From Paenibacillus glacialis (lineage in GTDB: Bacteria; Bacillota; Bacilli; Paenibacillales; Paenibacillaceae): a stretch of DNA of 64,000 nt. A program made the position numbers and the translations under genes. Positions 16,582 through 23,643 of this stretch are shown here, piece by piece. The notes below the pieces were generated by a model that saw only the letters and a list, made by a program, of their open reading frames with translations, was not told the DNA's origin and made no database searches. Every line of letters begins with the position of its first letter. Position 1 is the first letter of the stretch. The stretch is taken from the NCBI RefSeq assembly GCF_001637205.1, contig NZ_LVJH01000029.1:124001-188000 (forward strand), given 5' to 3'.

Positions 16582-17499
16582 TTGGACAAAACTAAATATA
16601 AGATTGAACGGCGCTATATCGACAAGCGTCAAAACGTTCGGCCTGGTACCCGGTTAACTTCCGGTACACCGGGCTTTTTTGTTGCCCATGACACAGGTAA
16701 CCCAGGAGCAACCGCAGATAATCATTTTAATTATTTTCAAAATCTTAAGGATCGAACTGCTTCGGCCCAAGTCTTTATCGATGATAAAACGATACTTGAA
16801 ATAATACCTACGGGTACCGGGTCGGATCCAGCAGAGAAAGCATGGCATGTGCTGTACAATGTGACAACTGATAATGATAGGTTTGGTGATGACGCGAACG
16901 ATATCGCTCTAGGTGTTGAATTGTGCTATGGAGGTGAGATTAATTTCACTGAAGCGTACAAGCGGTTCATGTGGTATCTGGCATACTGTTGTGACAAGTG
17001 GACCATTAACCCTATGACATATATCCCTAGTCATAAACAGCTTGATCCAGCACGAAAAAGAGACTGTGATCAAGGGTTGGCTTCAGGAGGAAAAACCTTA
17101 AAGGATTTAATATATGATGTGCAAGAGGAGATGAAGGGCTCACCAGCAAAACCTATCGAGCAGGGTTTCGAACAGTTACCTGAGTATATCGCATTATCTC
17201 TCATTAATGATTATGTGCGTTCTGCATGGAAGGCTGAGCAGATCGAGGGGGATAAAGTCGGCATGACCCATTTTCACAATCTCGCTAATAATCTACGGAG
17301 TGCAGCAGCCATAACTGAAGATGGGAAAAAGCTGAATGGGCCTATAAAGTTGCATAAGTCTAATGCTCAAGAGATTATCTTCCGTTGGCTCTCGCCTGCA
17401 TGGTTTAAAGCGAAGTTAGCAGAGGATCAGGCTAGTATGAAGCATTACAACAATTTAGCTAACTATTTGAGGAAAGCAGCGGGTATGCCGACTGCATAA
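16582..17499 (+). CDS. N-acetylmuramoyl-L-alanine amidase (endolysin)
   Basis: 305 residues from TTG 16582, behind SD GAAGGAGTGAG. The Amidase_2 domain takes up the first ~180 residues: first zinc histidine in FFVAHDTGNPG (~35), IALGVELCYGG in the core, and SHKQLDPARKRDC with the last ligands (~152-164). The rest holds two similar helical segments with HNLANNLR and YNNLANYLR, probably cell-wall binding or spacer repeats. It cleaves the amide bond between MurNAc and the stem peptide. Second gene of the lysis cassette. Confidence 0.88.
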   Translation: MDKTKYKIERRYIDKRQNVRPGTRLTSGTPGFFVAHDTGNPGATADNHFNYFQNLKDRTASAQVFIDDKTILEIIPTGTGSDPAEKAWHVLYNVTTDNDRFGDDANDIALGVELCYGGEINFTEAYKRFMWYLAYCCDKWTINPMTYIPSHKQLDPARKRDCDQGLASGGKTLKDLIYDVQEEMKGSPAKPIEQGFEQLPEYIALSLINDYVRSAWKAEQIEGDKVGMTHFHNLANNLRSAAAITEDGKKLNGPIKLHKSNAQEIIFRWLSPAWFKAKLAEDQASMKHYNNLANYLRKAAGMPTA

Positions 17500-17516
17500 A
17501 AGGAGAGTAATTAACT

Positions 17517-17795
17517 ATGAATAATGAAAATTTAACAAACGTTTTGGCCTTCGCATCAGTGTTGGCCGTTTTTGTTTTGGCGGGAGTGCAGTTGGTTAAG
17601 AGTGTGGTTAATGTAAATAAAAATGTCTTACCATTGATTGGTTTGCTAATCGGTTTGATCGTGGGATTCATCTCTTATCCATTTACGAATTTGGAATTGG
17701 TATTGCGTTTGTGGGCAGGTGGGGTGGCTGGGTTGAGTGCTACGGGGCTATTTGAGCTAGCGTTTAATAAGCGTGCCGGCACAACTAAAGAGTAA
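17517..17795 (+). CDS. Phage holin (A118 Hol-like)
   Basis: 92 residues with two to three membrane helices and a C-terminal WAGGVAGLSATGLFELAFNK that resembles the end of the A118/Listeria holin group. It would form pores that release the endolysin. It starts 18 bases after the amidase stop with SD GGAGAG. A terminator follows, ending the lysis operon. Confidence 0.8.
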   Translation: MNNENLTNVLAFASVLAVFVLAGVQLVKSVVNVNKNVLPLIGLLIGLIVGFISYPFTNLELVLRLWAGGVAGLSATGLFELAFNKRAGTTKE

Positions 17796-17815
17796 ACCAA
17801 GTGCTTGGGAATATG

Positions 17816-17852
17816 AATAGCCCTGCTGACTTCGGTCGGTAGGGCTATTTTG
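17816..17852 (+). terminator. Terminator of lysis cassette
   Basis: Perfect 9-bp arms AATAGCCCT/AGGGCTATT followed by TTTG. The 280 bases after it have no gene; an 11-bp inverted repeat (18002-18012 and 18076-18086) enclosing ~60 bases is the only structure seen. Confidence 0.85.
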
Positions 17853-18138
17853 CTATTCTATAGATCAAACTAATAGAGCGTACTTTTCATGTTTTTTTTG
17901 TAGATCATTTGAGAACAATCGTACATTAGTAATATGATTCTAAAACGAATACAACTACGATAAAGATATACATACCAATTAAAATCCATCCAGCTATATA
18001 TATATAAGGATTGGAAGGAAAACGATAATGATAATAGGTACGTCATCTAATATAAAGACAACCCATGTTCTGAATAATCCTTATATTACATATATCAATA
18101 GTGTAACTAAAAAAAGATTTTATTAGAGGAATATTGTA

Positions 18139-18459
18139 ATGAATGAATTAGTCGCTAGTATTCGATCGGAAAAATCACCGTTAAGCGGTCAGAGTCATCG
18201 TTCGAGCGGAAACTTCAGCACAGAAGTGCTACCTACCGGAACGAAACGATTGCTGTGGGAAGTAGTAGGCGGTGGCGTAGATCCCTATGACATCACGTTC
18301 GATGTGAAGAAAGATGTATCCGGAGGTTCGGATCCAACTGAATTATCAGGTGTAATTTCAGGAAATACATCCAAAGTCATAAATGCAAGATCGTTGTATA
18401 TCGCTAATCCAAGCGGTGCTCAGTCTTCATTCATAGTAAATGTGTATGTCGTCCTATAA
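18139..18459 (+). CDS. Unknown 106-aa prophage protein
   Basis: Begins with a polar, Ser-rich segment, then alternating hydrophobic residues suggestive of a beta-sandwich (RLLWEVVGGGVDPYDI, RSLYIANPSGAQSSFIVNVYVVL). No signal peptide. SD GAGGAA is upstream and a strong terminator downstream, so it is a single-gene transcript. Could be a small structural or adhesive phage protein. Function unknown. Confidence 0.55.
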   Translation: MNELVASIRSEKSPLSGQSHRSSGNFSTEVLPTGTKRLLWEVVGGGVDPYDITFDVKKDVSGGSDPTELSGVISGNTSKVINARSLYIANPSGAQSSFIVNVYVVL

Positions 18460-18492
18460 GAAGAACCGTACTTAGAACAGATAAGCAGATGT

Positions 18493-18525
18493 GCCTGCTG
18501 TCATTTATGACAGTAGGCTTTTGTT
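18493..18525 (+). terminator. Terminator after the 106-aa gene
   Basis: 12-bp stem (18493-18504 with 18507-18518) closed by a two-base loop, then TTTTGTTGTTTT. It is followed by an open frame without a start codon ending at 18624 (LNELFEYVEDNEETTEA), perhaps a gene remnant, and another hairpin (GACCACA/TGTGGTC, about 18609-18637). Confidence 0.8.
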
Positions 18526-18650
18526 GTTTTAGCATCAGCTTCTGCGGCTTCACCACTAGGATTGGAATCATTGAATGAGTTATTTGAATATGTAGAGGAC
18601 AATGAAGAGACCACAGAGGCATAGCGCCAATGTGGTCTTATTTGTATAGC

Positions 18651-18668
18651 TAAGGATAATTTTCCTGA
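18651..18668. repeat. Palindromic repeat TAAGGA..TTTTCCT, copy 1
   Basis: Near-palindrome TAAGGATAATTTTCCTGA, placed just after a terminator hairpin. Closely similar copies lie at 19032-19048 and 20020-20036. Confidence 0.5.
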
Positions 18669-18788
18669 GCAAAAAAAATCACCACAGAGCATGTTTTAAG
18701 GCTGAATCTTCCTTACCATTAAATCCAATCTCCATTTAATATTTATCCATATAGTAAGGTGTATTCTAAGTGAAAGGAGGAATTGCAA

Positions 18789-18884
18789 ATGGGAGGTTTT
18801 GTTGGAGGACTTGGAACATCAACAGCGGCAATTTTAGTTCTGTTCATTTTGTTGGTTATCATTACCAGTGCGTTCTGTATCTAA
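18789..18884 (+). CDS. YjcZ-family small sporulation protein (31 aa)
   Basis: A 31-residue frame begins at ATG 18789 behind SD GAAAGGAGGAA. It has a Gly-rich start (MGGFVGGLGTS) and a hydrophobic helix (AAILVLFILLVIITSAF), the pattern of YjcZ-family sporulation proteins (one membrane segment ending near the C-terminus). Too short for a default ORF search. It lies in the cargo part of the prophage and is followed by a terminator. Confidence 0.75.
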   Translation: MGGFVGGLGTSTAAILVLFILLVIITSAFCI

Positions 18885-18991
18885 ATTAATACGCAGCAAA
18901 TAGTAGCAATTAACAAATTCACCCAAATGCATTATATTAGTCGCAACATATACGGAAGCATCGTTATGCAATCCGAAAACATCGGTAAAAT

Positions 18992-19028
18992 CCCCCACTA
19001 ACCTTAATTGGTCGGAGGGGTATTTTTT
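18992..19028 (+). terminator. Terminator after the YjcZ-like gene
   Basis: Imperfect stem CCCCCACTAACC / GGTCGGAGGGG followed by TATTTTTT. Confidence 0.65.
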
Positions 19029-19031
19029 AGG

Positions 19032-19048
19032 TAAGGAAAATTTTCCTA
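19032..19048. repeat. Palindromic repeat TAAGGAAAATTTTCCTA, copy 2
   Basis: Near-perfect palindrome directly after the T run of a terminator, as in copies 1 and 3. Confidence 0.5.
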
Positions 19049-19150
19049 TACAGAATGTCCCCAATAAATTATACTGATTAACATTGTACGTAAGCACCAT
19101 ACCTTACCAGTATTGGAGATAGTCTACTAAACTTATTGAGGAGTGTATTT

Positions 19151-19696
19151 ATGAGTAGAACACTTGAGGAATTACAAACAGAAATGATAGTTGAAGCAAG
19201 AAAAGGGTTCCCAATTTTGTTGGCTGGTGTAATTGTCTTTTTAATCTTCACCTTATTACCCTTAGTTTTCCCAATAGAAACTGTGCATTTAGTTTGGATA
19301 TTTGGCTTAGGTGCTATTTTTCCTAGTGGAATTATAATTAGTAAAATGCTTCGTATTAATTTATTCACTACCAACAATCCTGTAGGAACTTTAGGCGGAA
19401 TAGTTGCAGCTCCCCAAGCTTTTTACATACCTGTATTTGTAATTGTATATATGAATATACCTGAATACCTTCCCTTCACCATTGGTTTACTAGCAGGCTC
19501 TCATTTTCTACCTTACATGTGGATTTATAAAAGCAAAGCTTATTTATTTGTTACTTTAGGTGCCTGTTTTTCTTCCCTGATCTTAGGTGGATTCCTTGTT
19601 GATCAAGCATTCACTCTTGTACCTTTAGCAATATCTATTGTGTATGGTATTGGTGTTCTATTAATTCTTAGAGAACTTAAAGCTAGTCTTGTTTAA
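19151..19696 (+). CDS. DUF7010-like membrane protein
   Basis: 181 residues from ATG 19151 (SD GAGGAGTG; the open frame reaches back to a TTG at 19136). Six hydrophobic segments; short charged N-terminus SRTLEELQTEMIVEARKGF. Similar six-helix proteins of unknown role are found in Bacillus and Paenibacillus and are labelled DUF7010. Not a phage structural gene; probably cargo. The family name is from memory. Confidence 0.6.
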   Translation: MSRTLEELQTEMIVEARKGFPILLAGVIVFLIFTLLPLVFPIETVHLVWIFGLGAIFPSGIIISKMLRINLFTTNNPVGTLGGIVAAPQAFYIPVFVIVYMNIPEYLPFTIGLLAGSHFLPYMWIYKSKAYLFVTLGACFSSLILGGFLVDQAFTLVPLAISIVYGIGVLLILRELKASLV

Positions 19697-19839
19697 TCAC
19701 CATTAATTAGTTGATTTTTTATATGAAAGAAGAGATTTCTGCTACAGCAGTTTTTGTCAACTGTACAATACTCATAAATCCTTATTGTGCTAACGGAACA
19801 CTCTTATTTAGAAATATCATGGAAAATTAACACATAGAA

Positions 19840-19896
19840 TCAAACAAATACCCACTCAACCGGACGCGGAGGCGTTTAGCTGAATGGGTATTATGA
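19840..19896 (+). terminator. Probable terminator in 19697-20083
   Basis: Imperfect arms ATACCCACTCA / TGAATGGGTAT with an inner CCG/CGG stem. Poor T run. The rest of this 387-base stretch has no gene that I can support. Confidence 0.4.
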
Positions 19897-20019
19897 GGGG
19901 GAGATACCCGTCAATTGCATAGTAGCACAGCATTAAGTATCTTAACATGAAGCATTTCCCAATAATGAAAATCATATCCTACTAACCTATACGGGCGGTG
20001 GGGTATTTTTTTGTTTAGG

Positions 20020-20036
20020 TAAGGAAATTTTCCTTA
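20020..20036. repeat. Palindromic repeat TAAGGAAATTTTCCTTA, copy 3
   Basis: Perfect palindrome, again directly after a terminator-like GC stem and T run. Confidence 0.55.
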
Positions 20037-20083
20037 GCAGAAAAATAACACGGCATGAAGCCTGAACCTTTACTAGCGCCTGT

Positions 20084-20323
20084 TTATTCTGTTCGGTGTG
20101 TGTCGTTGTCGTTATCTTCAGTAGCTTTACCTACTTTATTTCCCAACGTTGCGCCTACGATACCACCTACGACGGTTCCAATAGGTCCCAAAGCGGAACC
20201 TACGACGGCGCCCACAGCACCACCACCCACGGCTCCTAAAGCTTCTCCAGCGTCAACGCCATCCGTATTGGTCGTGTTGAGGTCAGAACCATCTTTTTGA
20301 TTGCGGTCATTGTTTTTAGTCAT
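20084..20323 (-). CDS. Small glycine-zipper protein
   Basis: 79 residues. A hydrophilic Asn/Asp-rich start (to ~25) is followed by a glycine-zipper stretch GGGAVGAVVGSALGPIG and VVGGIVGATLGNKVG (residues ~33-66), then a polar tail. Glycine zippers pair helices in or at membranes; small proteins of this kind occur in spores and stress responses. The minus-strand start has SD GGGAGTGAG. Confidence 0.6.
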   Translation of the reverse strand: MTKNNDRNQKDGSDLNTTNTDGVDAGEALGAVGGGAVGAVVGSALGPIGTVVGGIVGATLGNKVGKATEDNDNDTHRTE

Positions 20324-20511
20324 CTAATCTCACTCCCTAGTTTTTATGAACGGTTCTACTTATAGCGCAGTCCCAAAATATATTTTGCCCTAACAGTCTC
20401 AAAGAATTCTTAATTACAAATCCAATTAATTATGGGACTTTATCATTATTAATAACTTAAGGAGCAGGTTTAAACGACTTTTTTGCTCGACTAACGAACA
20501 CCAAAGCGGAC

Positions 20512-20718
20512 TTATTTTTGAAACATATTTATAACCCTCGAAACATGTTCAACATCTGCAAAAGGCACCCACGTAGGGCCTTCTTTCGTTCTAATTTTGG
20601 CACGGCTAGAGGCTGTGAATGCTTCAGCCACTCCGGTTACTATCTCCCCATTGCGGAGCCTCAAAGCGACTTTCTGATTACTTGCTACAGCTAAACGCAA
20701 TTCACCCTTCACATTCAT
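20512..20718 (-). CDS. Small Sm/SH3-like protein next to the SOS polymerase
   Basis: 68 residues forming a likely small beta-barrel: VALRLRNGEIVTGVAEAF, then AKIRTKEGPTWVPFADVEHVSRV. The pattern resembles short RNA- or nucleic-acid-binding barrels, but I do not recognise a named family. It is divergent from the polymerase gene. An imperfect LexA-like sequence (around 20731-20744) lies upstream, so it may share SOS control. SD GGAGGG is good. Confidence 0.55.
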   Translation of the reverse strand: MNVKGELRLAVASNQKVALRLRNGEIVTGVAEAFTASSRAKIRTKEGPTWVPFADVEHVSRVINMFQK

Positions 20719-20801
20719 AAAATCCCTCCGCTCATACGTACAATGTTCTGCTATATCATGAATAAACCCTTCTTACATGGAAAAATATTTTTCTTGAATA
20801 A

Positions 20802-20815
20802 AGAACATTCGTTCG
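20802..20815 (+). promoter_or_regulatory. LexA (DinR) SOS box
   Basis: AGAACATTCGTTCG matches the Bacillota LexA consensus CGAAC-N4-GTTCG at all but the first base, 46 bases upstream of the polymerase start. Confidence 0.75.
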
Positions 20816-20860
20816 CATATACTACAAACAGACGTTCGTATTTACGGAGGCGAAATATAG

Positions 20861-22099
20861 ATGAAGAAGTCTCGAACAATAATGCTTATAGACATGCAAT
20901 CATTTTACGCAAGCGTGGAGAAGGCTAGAGTACCTTCTTATGAAAACAAGCCATTGGTAGTGGCTGGAGACCCAGAACGTAGATCGGGTATTATACTGGC
21001 AGCATGTCCTCTCGCTAAAGCATACGGGGTGACGACTGCTGAGCCGCTTTGGCAAGCTCTTAAGAAGTTTCCAGAACTGATTATTGTAAGGCCGCATATG
21101 CAGGAATACATTGATGTCTCCATGCAAATAAAAAGGATAATTGAGTCGTTCACGGATCTCGTGGAGCCATATTCTATTGATGAAATGTTTGCAGATGTCA
21201 CGGGCAGCCTACACTTTTTTGATGACGATCCGATTGATTTAGCAAGGCAAATTCAAAATAAAATATACCTTGCGACAAGGGTTGTGGCTAGAGCAGGGAT
21301 TGGTGAAAACAAAGTGATCGCTAAGCTCTGCTGTGACATGATTGCAAAAAAGATTCCCGATGGTGTATTTCATTTACAGAAAAGCGAACTACATAAATAC
21401 ATCTGGGATAAACCTATTAGAGACATGTGGGGAATCGGATCAAGGATGCAAAAACACCTATGGAAGATGGGAATTATGACAATTGGGGATATAGCTAGAA
21501 CACCTTTGTTTAAATTGAGAAATAAGTGGGGCGTAAACGGTGAGGTAATTTGGAGGGTGGCAAACGGCCTTGACGATTCCCCGGTAACATTAGCAGCTCA
21601 TAATGTCCAGAAAGACATTGGAAACGGGATGACCCTTCCTAGAGATTACAGCCAAGCATGGGAAATCGAAGCGGTTCTTCTTGATATTTGTACAGAGGTT
21701 TCAAGGAGAGTAAGAAAAAAGGGATTAATGGGAAGTGTAGTTTCTATAGGTGTTTCTGGCGCTGATTTTGACCATCCTACAGGATTTCACAGACAAACGA
21801 AACTAGACGATCCTACAAACATAACAACTGAGGTATACGACGTTGCAAAGAAAATTTTCCATAGGTATTGGGATAGGCAACCTGTTAGAAGAGTAAGTGT
21901 TTCATTATCTGGGTTATCTAGCGCTGAATCTTATCAGTTAAGTCTATTCGACGATAAGGAACATCAAAGAGCTATTGATAAGGTTATGGACGACATAAAG
22001 GATCGATTTGGAGATATTTCGATTCTGAGAGCAAGTTCAGTAACATCTGCGGGGCAGGCAGTTGATAGATCAGCTAAAATTGGAGGGCATTATAAGTGA
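20861..22099 (+). CDS. uvrX: Y-family DNA polymerase, UvrX/YqjW type
   Basis: 412 residues. Catalytic metal ligands are Asp in MLIDMQSFYASVE (~11) and SIDEMF (~105-106), as in Y-family translesion polymerases. Finger, thumb (helix-hairpin-helix IRDMWGIGSRMQKHLWKMGI ~185-205) and little-finger domains follow. It copies past damaged bases, and the LexA box predicts induction by DNA damage. UvrX-type copies are typical of prophages such as SPbeta, and this one lies just inside attR. The stop overlaps the start of the YolD gene. Confidence 0.92.
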   Translation: MKKSRTIMLIDMQSFYASVEKARVPSYENKPLVVAGDPERRSGIILAACPLAKAYGVTTAEPLWQALKKFPELIIVRPHMQEYIDVSMQIKRIIESFTDLVEPYSIDEMFADVTGSLHFFDDDPIDLARQIQNKIYLATRVVARAGIGENKVIAKLCCDMIAKKIPDGVFHLQKSELHKYIWDKPIRDMWGIGSRMQKHLWKMGIMTIGDIARTPLFKLRNKWGVNGEVIWRVANGLDDSPVTLAAHNVQKDIGNGMTLPRDYSQAWEIEAVLLDICTEVSRRVRKKGLMGSVVSIGVSGADFDHPTGFHRQTKLDDPTNITTEVYDVAKKIFHRYWDRQPVRRVSVSLSGLSSAESYQLSLFDDKEHQRAIDKVMDDIKDRFGDISILRASSVTSAGQAVDRSAKIGGHYK

Positions 22100-22416
22100 G
22101 CAAGAAACTTAGTGGCAATGGTTTATGGGAAAGTAGCCGGATGATGCTCCCACAGCACAAATCGGCAATCATCGAAGATCAACTAAGGCACAGCTATATA
22201 GCGCAACCGACTTTAGATGAGCAGGAGGTTGAGCGGATAGAGGGCGTGCTGGCTAGGTCCTTCCGTGAGGGTCGGGCTATAATACTAAAGTTATTTGGGG
22301 ACCGCAAGGTAATCGAGCTACAAGGGGTGGTTACTGTGGTACAGACCTACCGAAGAGAGATAAAGCTGTCTACGGGGGCAGGTGAGTGGGAATGGGTACA
22401 GATATTAAAGATATAA
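22096..22416 (+). CDS. YolD-like protein
   Basis: 106 residues with the YolD start (GLWESSRMMLPQHKSAI) and a later charged barrel-like part ending WEWVQILKI. YolD-like proteins regularly follow UvrX-type polymerases and are proposed functional analogues of UmuD for these polymerases. Start overlaps the polymerase stop (4 bases), so it is translationally coupled and SOS-controlled with it. Confidence 0.88.
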   Translation: MSKKLSGNGLWESSRMMLPQHKSAIIEDQLRHSYIAQPTLDEQEVERIEGVLARSFREGRAIILKLFGDRKVIELQGVVTVVQTYRREIKLSTGAGEWEWVQILKI

Positions 22417-22827
22417 TTTCTGCTGAGTAAAAGAAGTTTTATATCCATACTCTTCTAATCGTGATACGAATTTTCCAAATGCATTAAATGAAGGGAAATG
22501 AAAGAAGAGGTGTTTTCTATAAGGAATAGCATAGTGAAGTTTGCAATGAAATACTAACAATAATTAGTTGATCCAAAGAAGCTCTGGTGGTTAGAAGTAA
22601 GGTTTAGATTGTGGTTTTTATAGAAGAAAGTATATAATGATGGTAAAACAGTAAAGAAGTATAGTTGATTCTAACAGGATAATTTCATCCAAAGAAAAAT
22701 CACGAAAAAAATCACATTCTCTGCAAACAAACGTGAATATGAACGAAGCAAATTATTCGGAATGTCCCTTAAAGCAATACTATGTTTATGGTAACGAATA
22801 CAAGCGGATAGCGATGGATAGCAAAAA
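22417..22827. other. Gene-free right end of prophage
   Basis: No coding frame with a credible start is seen. The stretch is AT-rich and contains the second copy of the 18-bp end repeat at 22707-22724 and then attR. Confidence 0.5.
22707..22724 (+). repeat. 18-bp direct repeat near right prophage end
   Basis: Second copy of AAAAATCACATTCTCTGC (first at 12960-12977), 103 bases before attR. Confidence 0.5.
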
Positions 22828-22859
22828 ATGATGATATTGATTATGTTTATGAAGAGATT
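22828..22859 (+). repeat. attR core (32-bp direct repeat)
   Basis: Identical to 12854-12885. The bases that follow continue the original host gene end (EEIQA then TAG at 22866-22868), followed by that gene's old terminator at 22896-22929. Confidence 0.88.
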
Positions 22860-22895
22860 CAAGCGTAGGAAGTCATTATTGTTAAGCTAATATAT

Positions 22896-22929
22896 AAAAA
22901 CTCCTTTTCCGTAAGGAAAGGAGTTTTTG
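22896..22929. terminator. Displaced terminator of the HesB-like gene, also serving the convergent gene
   Basis: Strong stem AAAAACTCCTTT(T)CC / GGAAAGGAGTTTTT with A and T runs on both sides. Confidence 0.85.
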
Positions 22930-22954
22930 ATTGCGTACATATCTTGTGAGTTAT

Positions 22955-23470
22955 TTACGGGTGAGGAGTAAAAACATTATCTTCTATGGCAAATTGGAAA
23001 TCTTCAATATCAAAGACTTGAACAGGGATACCACCTTCGATAATTCGTTGAATGAACTCGAATTGATCCGTGAGAAGTGGGATTTGAAGTCGTTGTGCTA
23101 TTAAGAGGAGTTCTGTTTCAATCGGATCGAAATCCTCACCATACACCTCAGTGTCTACGGCATTGACGACCGTAATCATAATTGAATCTCCAAGAGGGAT
23201 GGATGTACTTTTAGCCCATGGAATTTGCAGAGCACGCTCTATTTTTTTGCGATTAAGAGGTTCTTCAAGGTAAGTTGTTAATTGTTTCATCTGTTGCTTG
23301 ACGTGTTGGTCGTGATCTAAATTGCTCATCATGATGTCGGATGTGCTCTGAAGTTCGTATAATTCAAGAATGCTCGTATAGGGAATGATATATTCAACGG
23401 ATTCGGATGGTTGTAGCAGCTCACCATAGAAAGCGACCATGGTAGCTTCTATTATAAATTGTCTGGACAC
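22955..23470 (-). CDS. Conserved Paenibacillaceae protein of unknown function (often named ADP-heptose synthase)
   Basis: 171 residues from GTG 23470, chosen because SD AGGAGG lies just upstream; the open frame extends further. Mixed alpha/beta with YIIPYTSILELYEL near the start and DPIETELLLIAQRL near residues 122-135. Relatives are commonly labelled ADP-heptose synthase in databases, but I see no nucleotidyltransferase or kinase motif, so I would not transfer that name. Possible PIN-like fold, low certainty. Confidence 0.6.
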   Translation of the reverse strand: MSRQFIIEATMVAFYGELLQPSESVEYIIPYTSILELYELQSTSDIMMSNLDHDQHVKQQMKQLTTYLEEPLNRKKIERALQIPWAKSTSIPLGDSIMITVVNAVDTEVYGEDFDPIETELLLIAQRLQIPLLTDQFEFIQRIIEGGIPVQVFDIEDFQFAIEDNVFTPHP

Positions 23471-23643
23471 GGTATTCCTCCTGATTCGGATATGTTGATA
23501 TAAAACCACTATAGGAGGGGAAAGTCAACCTTTTTGAACGCAATTCATTAAATATTGGATTTAATGGTCTTGAAAAATACATCATAGAAGTGTTAGGACA
23601 TTAGAAAATCAGAGTTGTCCTATCGAAAGGGGAATTATATTCA

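Noticed and set aside
20055..20300. Proline/threonine-rich open frame on the plus strand
   Set aside because: It is the opposite-strand shadow of the glycine-zipper gene (Gly/Val codons read backwards), and has no SD.
22955..23470. ADP-heptose synthase annotation
   Set aside because: No RfaE-type kinase or nucleotidyltransferase motif is visible; the name seems to be a database carry-over.
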